Positions 1 to 7,697 of a DNA stretch of 64,000 nt are shown here, one piece after another (positions within the stretch are counted from its first letter, which is position 1; each line of letters starts with the position of its first letter). The translations under genes were made by a program, and so were the position numbers. Origin of the DNA: Salinicoccus sediminis (GTDB lineage: Bacteria > Bacillota > Bacilli > Staphylococcales > Salinicoccaceae); assembly GCF_000986795.1 (NCBI RefSeq), contig NZ_LAYZ01000024.1:186001-250000 (forward strand), written 5' to 3'. The notes beneath the pieces are model-generated. The model had not been told where the DNA came from. It ran no database searches and worked only from the letters and a program-made list of their open reading frames with translations.

Positions 1-259
1 TCACAAGGATGTTCCCCTGCGTGGTCGGCAGGTCTTTATTCACCGGGAAGATGGAAACTGTCTTGATGATGGAAGTTTTCGATGCTGTGCTGATGCACGG
101 CATGTAGAGCATCGAGCTCTCATCATCCACCGGCAGCACGGTGCGCACCGCCTGTACGATGGCGTCCTCCCTATAGTCCTGCAGAATGTCCTTCACATCC
201 CGGATGGCATGACTGATCGAATATTTTTCCTGTATCTGTTCATCTGTAAGAGTAATCAT
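1..259 (-). CDS. Ornithine cyclodeaminase / mu-crystallin family protein, N-terminal part (cut by window edge)
   Basis: Only the first 86 codons are in the window; the rest runs off the left end. The start ATG has a good ribosome site (AGAAGGAG, 7-8 bases upstream). The N-terminus (MITLTDEQIQEKYSISHAI, then a stretch ending in a conserved 'MLYMPCIS') matches the opening of ornithine cyclodeaminase/alanine dehydrogenase-like NAD(P)-dependent enzymes: an 'L(S/T)xE(Q/D)I' helix, then a strand-rich part before the Rossmann domain. The substrate cannot be told from this part. It lies 12 bases downstream of the MHS transporter gene on the same strand, so the two are probably cotranscribed and may handle one amino-acid-like substrate. 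Family-level call from the visible N-terminus only. Confidence 0.65.
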   Translation of the reverse strand, partial: MITLTDEQIQEKYSISHAIRDVKDILQDYREDAIVQAVRTVLPVDDESSMLYMPCISTASKTSIIKTVSIFPVNKDLPTTQGNILV

Positions 260-271
260 AACTGTCTCCTT

Positions 272-1606
272 CTATGCATTTGTTTCAGGTGCCGGCCGCA
301 CCCCGTCATCATGCCCGGAGCGCGCAGCCTGGTCCCGGGCGTATTCCAGATCCTGCGCCTGCACCCCTTTGATCGCCCACACGGCAACCATCGATACAAC
401 CGCGGTCATGATGATATAGAGCGACACCGGCACGCTTGAACCGTTGAACTGGTTCATCAGGAACTGGGCGATGAGCGGTGCGGTACCGCCGGCCGCCGCT
501 GCCCCGATCTGGTAGCCGATCGTCACGCCGGTATACCTGACTTCACGCGAGAATGCCTCTGAGAACATCGTTCCGAGCACTGCCGTGATCGGCGGCCAGA
601 TGATTGTGAGACCGATCAGCGTCGCAATGATCACAAGCGCCGGCTGGTGGGTGTTGACGATGATGAAGTACGGGAATGCGTACACCAGCATCGCTGCAGA
701 ACCGACAAGGAACATCCTGCGGCGGCCCACTCTGTCGGACAGTCTGCCCATGACGGGAATCATGATGGTCGTGAGGAATGCTGCAATGACGATTGAAATC
801 ATCATGAATTCGAATGACACGTTAAGCTGGCTCGTCCCGTAACCGACGATGAACGTCGTGAATATATAGAACGGCCCCGTTTCAACAAACTTCGCGCAGG
901 ACGTGATAAGCACTTCCTTCGGATGGCGCTTGAACGTCTCGACGAGCGGCACCTTCTGCACCGTCTGCGTCTTCTTCGCCTCCTGGAACGCCGGCGTCTC
1001 ATCCAGATCCTTGCGGATCCAGAGTCCGAATCCGACGAGGAATAAACTCATCACGAACGGAATGCGCCAGCCCCACGCTGCGAATGCCGCTTCTGAAAGC
1101 AGGCCTGTCAATATGAAGAAACTCGTATAGGCGAGCACCAGCCCGATGGTGATGCCCATCTGCGGCACGCTGCCGAAGAATCCGCGCTGCTCCTTCGGCG
1201 CATATTCCGTTGCGAGCAGCAGTGCGCCGCGCCACTCACCGCCGATGCCGAGCCCCTGGATCAGCCTGAGCAGCATGAGAAGCAGCGGTGCCGCAATCCC
1301 GATCTGGGCATATGTAGGCAGCAGACCGATGCACGCCGTCGCGATCCCCATCATGCTGAGCGTGATGATGAGTGTCTTCTTGCGCCCGACCCTATCGCCA
1401 ATATGACCGAATATCACGCCGCCGAACGGACGGATGAAGAATGACAGTGCCAGTCCGAAATAGGCAAGCAGTGTGGAAACCACCGGATCCTCGGTCACGA
1501 AGAACTGGCTGTTGAATATGATCGTTGCCACAGCCGCATACAGAAAGAAATCAAACCATTCGATCGATGAGCCGATCAGGCTGGCGACCAATACTTTTCG
1601 CCGCAA
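272..1606 (-). CDS. MHS-family (ProP/ShiA-like) MFS transporter, start region frameshifted by an A7 run
   Basis: A 444-residue 12-helix secondary transporter of the metabolite:H+ symporter branch of the major facilitator superfamily. The N-terminal 'ASLIGSSIEWFDFF' and the loop 'FGHIGDRVGRKKTL' between helices 2 and 3 are hallmark MHS motifs, and 'GRLSDRVGRRRMF' is the second-half copy. Substrates in this family include betaine/proline, shikimate, citrate and dicarboxylates; the sequence does not decide. The open frame only begins at a TTG. The good ATG with its ribosome site (AAGGGG) is at 1619 but is separated from the frame by seven A residues. Six A residues would give a normal MDKKLRRKVLVAS start. 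This is either a sequencing indel, phase variation, or a natural lesion. Likely cotranscribed with the downstream cyclodeaminase-like gene. Confidence 0.85.
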   Translation of the reverse strand: MRRKVLVASLIGSSIEWFDFFLYAAVATIIFNSQFFVTEDPVVSTLLAYFGLALSFFIRPFGGVIFGHIGDRVGRKKTLIITLSMMGIATACIGLLPTYAQIGIAAPLLLMLLRLIQGLGIGGEWRGALLLATEYAPKEQRGFFGSVPQMGITIGLVLAYTSFFILTGLLSEAAFAAWGWRIPFVMSLFLVGFGLWIRKDLDETPAFQEAKKTQTVQKVPLVETFKRHPKEVLITSCAKFVETGPFYIFTTFIVGYGTSQLNVSFEFMMISIVIAAFLTTIMIPVMGRLSDRVGRRRMFLVGSAAMLVYAFPYFIIVNTHQPALVIIATLIGLTIIWPPITAVLGTMFSEAFSREVRYTGVTIGYQIGAAAAGGTAPLIAQFLMNQFNGSSVPVSLYIIMTAVVSMVAVWAIKGVQAQDLEYARDQAARSGHDDGVRPAPETNA

Positions 1607-1853
1607 TTTTTTTGTCCATGTATTAACCCCTTTTCCCCTTAAGTTATATCAAGGATAGCGTTTACAGAATTATCCGTCAACTTTATATAGAGGGTATTGT
1701 TACACCATCATTGGACACAAAAAACCGGATGGGACTGGAACCCCATCCGGCATGCAAATTCACATATATCTACTGTATTGCCACTTTAAATGTTCACGAC
1801 GGAAAAGTCAACTGATTTCATTATTAACATCCTAAACTGATGAATGGAATTTA

Positions 1854-2285
1854 TTAACTGTTTTTATAATTGAAGAATATCTCGTACTTCTGACCGTCTT
1901 TTTCAGATGCCACCTGCACTTCATCCCCATCTTCAAGCTCAGGCAGCCCGTCTAATGTGAACTGGCCTTTCTCATCAGCTTTGGCAGTAAATTCCTTTTT
2001 TCCGGGATAGACGACCGTCACTTCAGCCTTGGGAACAGTCTCCCCCGTCACTTTCGTCTCCAGGGCTTCATAATCACTCTGTACATTCGCATCAATATAT
2101 ATGGACTGCGTCTCCTGGGCCAGCGTTTCCGTCACACTTTCAGCCGCGTTTTCCTGCACACTTTCCGCTTCATCCGCCTGTACCACATTTGTGCCGGCCA
2201 GCGCCGAGGCCGCTGCAAATAAAATTCCGGCCGCAACCATGATGAAATTCACGACGCCCGTTTTTTCTGCATTATTTTGATCCAT
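1854..2285 (-). CDS. Small secreted protein with one bacterial Ig-like domain
   Basis: About 143 residues. The N-terminus carries a hydrophobic segment (about residues 11-31) ending near 'VQADEAES', a typical signal peptide. An acidic/Ala-rich linker follows, then a C-terminal domain of about 70 residues ('VTGETVPKAEVTVVYPGK...FTLDGLPELEDGDEVQV'). That domain has the beta-sandwich pattern of Big_6-like Ig domains found in Staphylococcaceae surface proteins. No LPXTG or other anchor is visible, so it is probably released or loosely attached. The ribosome site AAGGAG lies 8 bases before an alternative TTG and 11 before the chosen ATG. It is monocistronic and its function is unknown. Confidence 0.7.
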   Translation of the reverse strand: MDQNNAEKTGVVNFIMVAAGILFAAASALAGTNVVQADEAESVQENAAESVTETLAQETQSIYIDANVQSDYEALETKVTGETVPKAEVTVVYPGKKEFTAKADEKGQFTLDGLPELEDGDEVQVASEKDGQKYEIFFNYKNS

Positions 2286-2372
2286 CAAAATAACAGCTCC
2301 TTCTGATAATAAGAGTAAACTACAGAATGGAGCCTCAGCAGTTTAAAGTCAAACGATTATGTGCTGGGGACG

Positions 2373-3935
2373 TTAGTGCCGCATCATCTCATCCACTATT
2401 TCCACTCCGGTCAACTCTTTTGGATAGTAGGTCGGCCAATGCTCCATCTCCCCGAGAAGGGCCTCTTTTTCGTCCCCCATGTAAATGTGGAAATGATGGC
2501 TGTCCATCGGGCTTATGCCATGATCGCTGAACTGGATATGACGCGGCAGTTCTTCATCTGCCCCGTCAGCCTCCTCCAGGGTGAACAGATACCTCACACC
2601 CCTGTTGCCCGCTTCATACTCAAGAATCTCATAGCCGTCATAAACGTAATCACCTGAATGAGATTCATCGTCCTTGTGGAAAGTGATCTGACCATCTTCT
2701 ATGTCTATCTGTCCGGTCTCAGTCCGATAGCCGGTCGTATAATATTCCCGGTATTCCTCTGCAGACATTTCCCCATTTTCTGCCTTATGTTCAAATACCT
2801 TATCCAGGGTGCCATCTTTAAGATATGGATAGACCGACTGCCATTCACCTTCCCAGTCGGAAAGACTGCGGTCTTCTACATCCTCATCATCGAAATAGCC
2901 GTTGTATACATCCTCATCAACTTCGTAGTCATGCTTGTGATTGTGGTCGTGATCATGACCATGTTCCTCCGGTGCCCCGTTTTCGTTCTTCTCAGCCTCC
3001 GTTTCATCATAATCGTTGAGTGCTTTATCCAGTGCTTCGATATTGCTCCTCATCAACGACTGGTAATCAGCGTCCGGGTCATCACTATCCATCAGCACGG
3101 AAAGGTTATGGAATTCCAGCTGTTCGACGCCACCCCTGTCGCTGATGATGTCGGTCACTTTGCTCGGAACATTCTGCTCGACCAGTATATATTTCGAACC
3201 ATCTGCCTTCAGGCCTTCAAGCATATCAATCACTTCCTGCTGTGTCGGGTTTTCATTATTCAGGCCGGATACACCATGCTGCACAAAACCGTAACGGTCG
3301 GCAAGATAGCCGATGGATTCATGTGAAATGTACACATTCTCCACAGCTGCATTTTCAGTGACGGATTTCAAATCCTGATTCAGCTGTTCAAGGTCTGACT
3401 TGACGTTTTCATAATTCTCCTCATATTCTTCCGCATTGTCAGGGTCGAGTTCACTCAACTTTTCCTTGACCCCCTCCGCCATCTCAATGCTTAAGACCGG
3501 ATCAAGCCAGACGTGCGGATCCATGTCACCATGATCATGGTCCTCCCCGTGCCCGTGATCATGCGAATGTGTATTTTCAAGCAGCTGATCCGTATCATCG
3601 GCTGCCTCCAATATTTCAGTGTCATCGCCTATCACATCAGAAATCTTTCCGGCAACGGGATCAAGTCCTTCATTCGTCGTAACGAAAAGGTCACCTTCTG
3701 CGTAATCCATCATATCCCTCTGCGTCGGCTCATAACTATGTATATCCGCCCCATTCGGATAGATAGACCGGACCTCCGCATTACCCCCTGCGATCTGCTC
3801 CGTAAGGCTCTCGAGTGCAAACACCGTCGTATATACTTTCATTTCACCGCCATCCTCCTCAGTAGATGCCGTGCTGCAGGCCGCGGTGGCAAAGACAGCG
3901 CCCGCCAATAAAAACCATAAACTTCTCCTGAACAT
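2373..3935 (-). CDS. adcA: Zinc-binding lipoprotein AdcA (ZnuA domain fused to ZinT domain)
   Basis: A 520-residue extracellular zinc receptor for an AdcBC-type ABC importer. The signal peptide ends in a lipobox (AVFATAAC), so it is a lipoprotein. The N-terminal cluster A-I domain (to about residue 310) contains the metal-site residues of ZnuA proteins and a His-rich loop (HSHDHGHGEDHDHGDMDPH). A second short His/Asp stretch (GHDHDHNHKHD) links to the C-terminal ZinT domain (about 340-520), which ends in 'SDHGISPMDSHHFHIYMG', the ZinT zinc site. This two-domain layout is that of streptococcal and S. aureus AdcA. No adcBC genes adjoin it, so the permease and ATPase must be elsewhere. Two Zur-type operators sit directly upstream, indicating repression by zinc-loaded Zur. 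Confidence 0.95.
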   Translation of the reverse strand: MFRRSLWFLLAGAVFATAACSTASTEEDGGEMKVYTTVFALESLTEQIAGGNAEVRSIYPNGADIHSYEPTQRDMMDYAEGDLFVTTNEGLDPVAGKISDVIGDDTEILEAADDTDQLLENTHSHDHGHGEDHDHGDMDPHVWLDPVLSIEMAEGVKEKLSELDPDNAEEYEENYENVKSDLEQLNQDLKSVTENAAVENVYISHESIGYLADRYGFVQHGVSGLNNENPTQQEVIDMLEGLKADGSKYILVEQNVPSKVTDIISDRGGVEQLEFHNLSVLMDSDDPDADYQSLMRSNIEALDKALNDYDETEAEKNENGAPEEHGHDHDHNHKHDYEVDEDVYNGYFDDEDVEDRSLSDWEGEWQSVYPYLKDGTLDKVFEHKAENGEMSAEEYREYYTTGYRTETGQIDIEDGQITFHKDDESHSGDYVYDGYEILEYEAGNRGVRYLFTLEEADGADEELPRHIQFSDHGISPMDSHHFHIYMGDEKEALLGEMEHWPTYYPKELTGVEIVDEMMRH

Positions 3936-3952
3936 AAAATCCTCCTCTTTTC

Positions 3953-3972
3953 AAATCGTAATGGTTACGTTT
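3953..3972. promoter_or_regulatory. Zur operator, proximal copy (imperfect)
   Basis: The sequence AAATCGTAATGGTTACGTTT is an interrupted palindrome close to the Gram-positive Zur consensus (TCGTAATnATTACGA). It lies about 20 bases before the adcA start, where bound Zur would block transcription. Confidence 0.8.
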
Positions 3973-3981
3973 TAAAATTAT

Positions 3982-4000
3982 AATCGTAACTGTTACGATT
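3982..4000. promoter_or_regulatory. Zur operator, distal copy (perfect palindrome)
   Basis: AATCGTAACTGTTACGATT is a perfect 9-1-9 inverted repeat matching the Zur box of Bacillus and Staphylococcus. Together with the proximal copy it brackets the likely adcA promoter region. Its place in front of a zinc lipoprotein gene supports zinc control. Confidence 0.88.
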
Positions 4001-4089
4001 TGCAAGTCCACTTTTAAAATTTTATGAATTAATAACCCGGTAACCGTTATATCGGTTATTGAGGAATCACAATGACCGATAAAGTGCGG

Positions 4090-4144
4090 TTATCGGACAT
4101 TGAAAATGCATAACAGCCGATAAGCCCCTTCATCGGACATCGAA
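4090..4144. repeat. Short dispersed intergenic repeat, copy 1
   Basis: The stretch has the order CGGACATTGAA - CAGCCGATAAG - CTTCATCGGACAT. The same order recurs with substitutions at 13583-13636, and a shorter core (AGCCGATAA) recurs at 32563-32586. A further CCGATAA lies just upstream at 4077. The TATCGG and CCGATA parts can pair into a small hairpin. The rest of this 330-base gap holds the Zur sites on one side and a promoter on the other. No gene was seen in it. Confidence 0.55.
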
Positions 4145-4195
4145 ACACAAAAAGCACATCCCGAAGGATATGCCGGCCTGATCCAGATCTTTCCA

Positions 4196-4224
4196 TTGAC
4201 TTAATCCTGGTCAGCTACTATAAT
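4196..4224 (+). promoter_or_regulatory. Sigma-A promoter for the YeeE/YedE gene
   Basis: TTGACT and TATAAT are separated by exactly 17 bases, nearly the perfect housekeeping consensus, about 40 bases before the transporter ATG. Confidence 0.85.
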
Positions 4225-4266
4225 ATTAAAATCATATCAAATTACTAAGAAAAGGATGAGTCATAT

Positions 4267-5526
4267 ATGGTCAGCCATGCTCAGCCAGTCCAGCCTGTCA
4301 GTGAACAGAAGGATCCGGTATACAGATCACCGGCTCTGAATGCACCGCAGAAAACACTGATTGCAGGCGGGATACTGGTCAGTCTTGTTCTATTAATATA
4401 TCTGGCTGTAACACAATCAGCCATGCAGCCCGTACTTCTTATCCTCGGCCTGCTGCTCGGCTACACACTGTTCCACGCGCGTTTCGGTTTCACTTCCGCA
4501 TTCAGACGCCTGATGTCTGTCGGCAACGGCCAGGCACTCCGGGCCCACATGGTAATGCTGGCGGCTGCGGTCACTCTATTCGCTCCGATACTGGCATTCG
4601 GCCTGTCGTTCTTCGGCGGTGAGGTCGCCGGCTACGTGTCACCGGTCGGTGTCAGCCTCATCGTCGGCGCCTTCATCTTCGGCATCGGCATGCAGCTCGG
4701 CGGCGGTTGTGCGTCCGGTACACTGTACGCCATCGGCGGCGGACGAACCGTAATGTTCGTCACGCTCCTGTTCTTCATCATCGGAACGACGATCGGCGCC
4801 TATCACCTGCCGTTCTGGACGGAGGACCTGCCGGCCACAGAACCGGTCTCCCTCGCAACTTCCACCGGACTCGGCTACGGCGGCGCGTGGATCGTGTCAC
4901 TGCTGATCTTCGGTGCGATTGCCGCGGTTACGATCTTCATCGAAAGAAAACGCAATTCGCCCAAAGTCGCACCCCTGCCTTCGGCAAAAGGGTGGAAACG
5001 GATATTCAGAGGCTCATGGCCGCTGTTCGCAGCTGCCATCGCGCTCGCGGTGCTGAACGCACTCACACTCATGACCCGCGGTCAGCCGTGGGGCATCACT
5101 TCAGCGTTCGCGCTGTGGGGTTCCAAAGTCCTCCAGTTCTTCGGCATCGACATCGCGAGCTGGGGATACTGGCAGGGTGAATCCGCAATGGCGCTGCAGT
5201 CATCCATATTCGCGGATTCCACAACAGTGCTCAACTTCGGCGTGATCCTCGGTGCATTCATCGCATCCGCTGCAGGCGGACTGTTCAAATTCACCAAGGT
5301 CACAAAAGGCAACTTCTTCGCATCCGTCATCGGCGGACTGCTGATGGGATACGGCGCACGCCTTGCGTTCGGCTGCAACATCGGCGCATACTTCGGCGGC
5401 ATCGCATCATTCAGCCTCCACGGATACATCTGGGGCATCATGGCAATCGGCGGCACATTCCTCGCATTGTACCTGCGCCCGCTCTTCGGGCTATCCGTGC
5501 CGAAGTCGAACGACTCGGTTTGCTAG
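4267..5526 (+). CDS. YeeE/YedE family sulfur-compound (thiosulfate-type) transporter
   Basis: A 419-residue polytopic membrane protein of the DUF395/sulf_transp family, represented by E. coli TsuA (YeeE), which imports thiosulfate through a Cys-lined pore. Two halves each carry the family's Gly/Cys signature: 'GMQLGGGCASGTLYAIGGG' near residue 145 and 'GARLAFGCNIGAYFGGIAS' near residue 365. The hydrophilic N-terminal 25 residues precede the first helix. It is monocistronic with its own promoter and a strong terminator. The small TusA/SirA-like partner often found next to this family is absent, so the intracellular acceptor is unknown. Substrate assignment rests on the family. Confidence 0.88.
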   Translation: MVSHAQPVQPVSEQKDPVYRSPALNAPQKTLIAGGILVSLVLLIYLAVTQSAMQPVLLILGLLLGYTLFHARFGFTSAFRRLMSVGNGQALRAHMVMLAAAVTLFAPILAFGLSFFGGEVAGYVSPVGVSLIVGAFIFGIGMQLGGGCASGTLYAIGGGRTVMFVTLLFFIIGTTIGAYHLPFWTEDLPATEPVSLATSTGLGYGGAWIVSLLIFGAIAAVTIFIERKRNSPKVAPLPSAKGWKRIFRGSWPLFAAAIALAVLNALTLMTRGQPWGITSAFALWGSKVLQFFGIDIASWGYWQGESAMALQSSIFADSTTVLNFGVILGAFIASAAGGLFKFTKVTKGNFFASVIGGLLMGYGARLAFGCNIGAYFGGIASFSLHGYIWGIMAIGGTFLALYLRPLFGLSVPKSNDSVC

Positions 5527-5536
5527 ATAAACTCCA

Positions 5537-5569
5537 ACGGCCGGCGATCCATTTCGCCGGCCGTTTTTT
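5537..5569 (+). terminator. Intrinsic terminator of the YeeE/YedE gene
   Basis: A 10-bp perfect stem (ACGGCCGGCG / CGCCGGCCGT) is followed by six T residues. Confidence 0.92.
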
Positions 5570-5596
5570 GTTTGATGGCACAGATGCTTCTCCCCA

Positions 5597-5621
5597 ATAA
5601 AAAACCACCCGGTCCGGGTGG
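5597..5621 (-). terminator. Intrinsic terminator after the PhnE/NERD remnant
   Basis: CCACCCGG / CCGGGTGG stem with an A-run on the plus strand, which gives a U-run in a minus-strand transcript. It was probably the terminator of the former phosphonate-type permease gene. Confidence 0.75.
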
Positions 5622-5636
5622 CTTCCTCTCTCAATA

Positions 5637-5830
5637 TTACGCCGCGTTCTTCAGCCTGTTCGCAACGAGCTCAAGCAGCACAGCGACGACCAGTATCATG
5701 TATGTGATCATGCCGACTTCGTTCATGTCATAGTAGAATGAACTCGACATGAACAGTTCATAGCCGATGCCCGTCCCCGTCAAAAGCCCGACCAGTGTCG
5801 CACTCCTGATGTTGGTTTCGATCATGAACA
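5637..5830 (-). pseudogene. 3' fragment of a PhnE-type ABC permease gene
   Basis: The last about 60 codons of an ABC transporter permease survive: 'IETNIRSATLVGLLTGTGIGY' overlaps the conserved EAA-loop end of phosphonate/phosphite-type PhnE permeases ('RSATxxGLxGxGGIGYEL'), followed by a final membrane helix and 'ELVANRLKNAA'. The normal protein is about 260-280 residues. The 5' part is gone and replaced by the 5' end of a NERD-domain gene in a different frame, so no functional permease can be made. No other phn-type gene lies nearby. Confidence 0.7.
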
Positions 5831-6057
5831 GCATCCAGCTGGACCTTCGAATCATCGATGCCGAGCCATATATCGCGGAAAACATACATCGGTGCATGCC
5901 CCACTTCATCAAACACCCGGTCATACTCCAACTCACCTTCATATCCCGACCTGTACCTCTCCAGCTCCCGCTCCTCCTTCCCGTCAAGCGCCGCCCGCTT
6001 CCCCAGAATTTCCAGATGCATATGGTTGGCAGATTTCCCTCTGTCAGTAACAAACAT
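5815..6057 (-). pseudogene. 5' fragment of a NERD-domain (nuclease-related) gene
   Basis: The ribosome site (AAGGAGGG) and ATG are intact, and about 75 codons follow. They contain the NERD-domain opening 'EGELEYDRVFDEVGH', then a stretch ending 'FRDIWLGIDDSKVQLDAV', the conserved GE...YD and VQxD signatures. The frame then leaves the family and stops after about 99 codons inside the permease fragment. Intact NERD proteins are 200-300 residues or longer. A second remnant of the same family lies at 16220-16389. Confidence 0.75.
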
Positions 6058-6189
6058 AAATTCCCTCCTTAAAATAAAAATCCCCTCACTATATATATGT
6101 ACATTTTCAGCCGATTTGATTATTTAATTTTGCAAAAAGCAGATTTTATAAAACTGCAGACGTTCCTGTGACAACAGTGAATTTTTACC

Positions 6190-6220
6190 AAAAATAAAAA
6201 TCCCCCGACAAATGTCAGGA
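6190..6220 (-). terminator. Intrinsic terminator of the nhaC gene
   Basis: CCCGACA / TGTCAGG stem, read on the minus strand as CCTGACA-TT-TGTCGGG followed by a T-rich run, just past the nhaC stop codon. Confidence 0.75.
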
Positions 6221-6249
6221 GATTCCACTTTCATATAGATCCAGATATT

Positions 6250-7674
6250 TTATTCAGCCCTGGCTGCAGGCTGGCCTTCGGACTTCGCTATGCCGATGCC
6301 CGTGCCGGCATAGAACATTGCGAATACGACACATAAATAACACGGAATGGCCCAGATCCAGTAATCCGCGACGCTGACGCCGAGGACTTCCAGGTAGTAC
6401 AGGCCGGAAACGCCCCACGGGACGAATGGAATGAGCATGGTGCCGGAGTCCTCCAGAGTTCTGGACAGGTTCTTCGCGTGCAGTCCCTGTTTGGCGTATG
6501 CGTCCTGCAGCAGGACACCGACCATGATGATCGATATCGAGGCGACGCCGGCTGTGAAGACGATGACGATGCTGCCGAGGATGGTCACGCCGACAAGCTT
6601 CCACGTGGATTCTATCATCCTCGAGAATACAGCCAGGATCTTATCCAGACAGCCCGCCACTTCGACGATGCCGGCAAATGCATAGCCGCAGAAGATCGTC
6701 ACGACGATGGTTGTCATGGAAAATATGCCGCCGCGTACGATGAGGGATGTGACATTCTCAGACAGCGACGCCGGATCGAAACCAGGCACATTGATCATGG
6801 CCACGCTGAATCCGTCCGCCATCGACGTCATCCCGTCCACCAGCGTAAAGCCGTTTGAAAACATGCCGATGACCACAGCCACAATGGATGACAGTAGCAT
6901 CATCGGCACGACGGGCTTCTTCCGGAACGCACCCCACAGGATGATGGCAAAGGGGATCAGCATGAACACGTTCCAGTTGTATATCATATCCAGTTCAGCC
7001 AGCAGCCCCTCAACATTGCCGGCGGATGTACTGGAGTAATCGGTGTTTATACCCACAAAAAACCAGACGATCAGCCCGACGATTGAAGCCGGTATCGTCG
7101 TCCAGAGCATGTGCCTGATGTGTTCATAAAGGTTGACTTCGACGACGAGCGGTGCGAGGTTGGTCGTGTCGGACAGCGGAGACAGTTTGTCGCCGAACAC
7201 GCCGCCTGAAATGACGGCGCCTGCGGCCATGGCCAGTGAGACATCCAGTTCCGCAGCGATGCCCATCAGGGCGACGCCTGCCGTGGCGGTAGAACCCCAT
7301 GCCGTGCCGGTCGCCACTGAAACGACTGCGACGATGACGAACGCCGTGACCAGGAAGTATGTAGGACTGATGATCTGGAGTCCGTAGTAGATGAGCATCG
7401 GCACCGTGCCGGAGTAGATCCACGTACCGATGATGATGCCCACCGAGAAAAGGATGAAAATGGCAGGCATCGCTGTTTTAAGCCTCCTGATGATGCCCTC
7501 CTCCATTCTTTCCCACGTGACACCGACCTTGAGGGCGATCAGTGCCGCATAGGCGGCAGCCACCAGCAGAAGCGGCTGGATCGGGATGCCGTAATACCCA
7601 AATCCGATGCCGATGACGGCACCCAGTACGATAAAGCATGAAATCGATTCAAAAAATGTCGGTTCCCTTTTCAT
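6250..7674 (-). CDS. NhaC-family Na+/H+ antiporter
   Basis: A 474-residue membrane protein with about 11-12 hydrophobic segments. Family features include the conserved 'GVFGDKLSPLSDTTNLAP' block near residue 155, diagnostic of NhaC/MleN-type antiporters, and 'EDSGTMLIPFVPWGVSG' near residue 410. NhaC proteins exchange external protons for internal sodium; the MleN branch also couples malate/lactate exchange. The gene follows the opine-dehydrogenase-like gene by about 20 bases on the same strand, with its own ribosome site (GGGAGG). An antiporter of this kind beside a metabolic enzyme and a GntR regulator suggests substrate-linked exchange rather than general sodium homeostasis. Confidence 0.9.
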   Translation of the reverse strand: MKREPTFFESISCFIVLGAVIGIGFGYYGIPIQPLLLVAAAYAALIALKVGVTWERMEEGIIRRLKTAMPAIFILFSVGIIIGTWIYSGTVPMLIYYGLQIISPTYFLVTAFVIVAVVSVATGTAWGSTATAGVALMGIAAELDVSLAMAAGAVISGGVFGDKLSPLSDTTNLAPLVVEVNLYEHIRHMLWTTIPASIVGLIVWFFVGINTDYSSTSAGNVEGLLAELDMIYNWNVFMLIPFAIILWGAFRKKPVVPMMLLSSIVAVVIGMFSNGFTLVDGMTSMADGFSVAMINVPGFDPASLSENVTSLIVRGGIFSMTTIVVTIFCGYAFAGIVEVAGCLDKILAVFSRMIESTWKLVGVTILGSIVIVFTAGVASISIIMVGVLLQDAYAKQGLHAKNLSRTLEDSGTMLIPFVPWGVSGLYYLEVLGVSVADYWIWAIPCYLCVVFAMFYAGTGIGIAKSEGQPAARAE

Positions 7675-7697
7675 ATATCCATCCTCCCTGTTGTCAT

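Noticed and set aside
2658-3326. Plus-strand 222-codon hydrophobic frame inside adcA
   Set aside because: Antisense of the AdcA coding region; its hydrophobicity is the complement of the acidic/His-rich protein.
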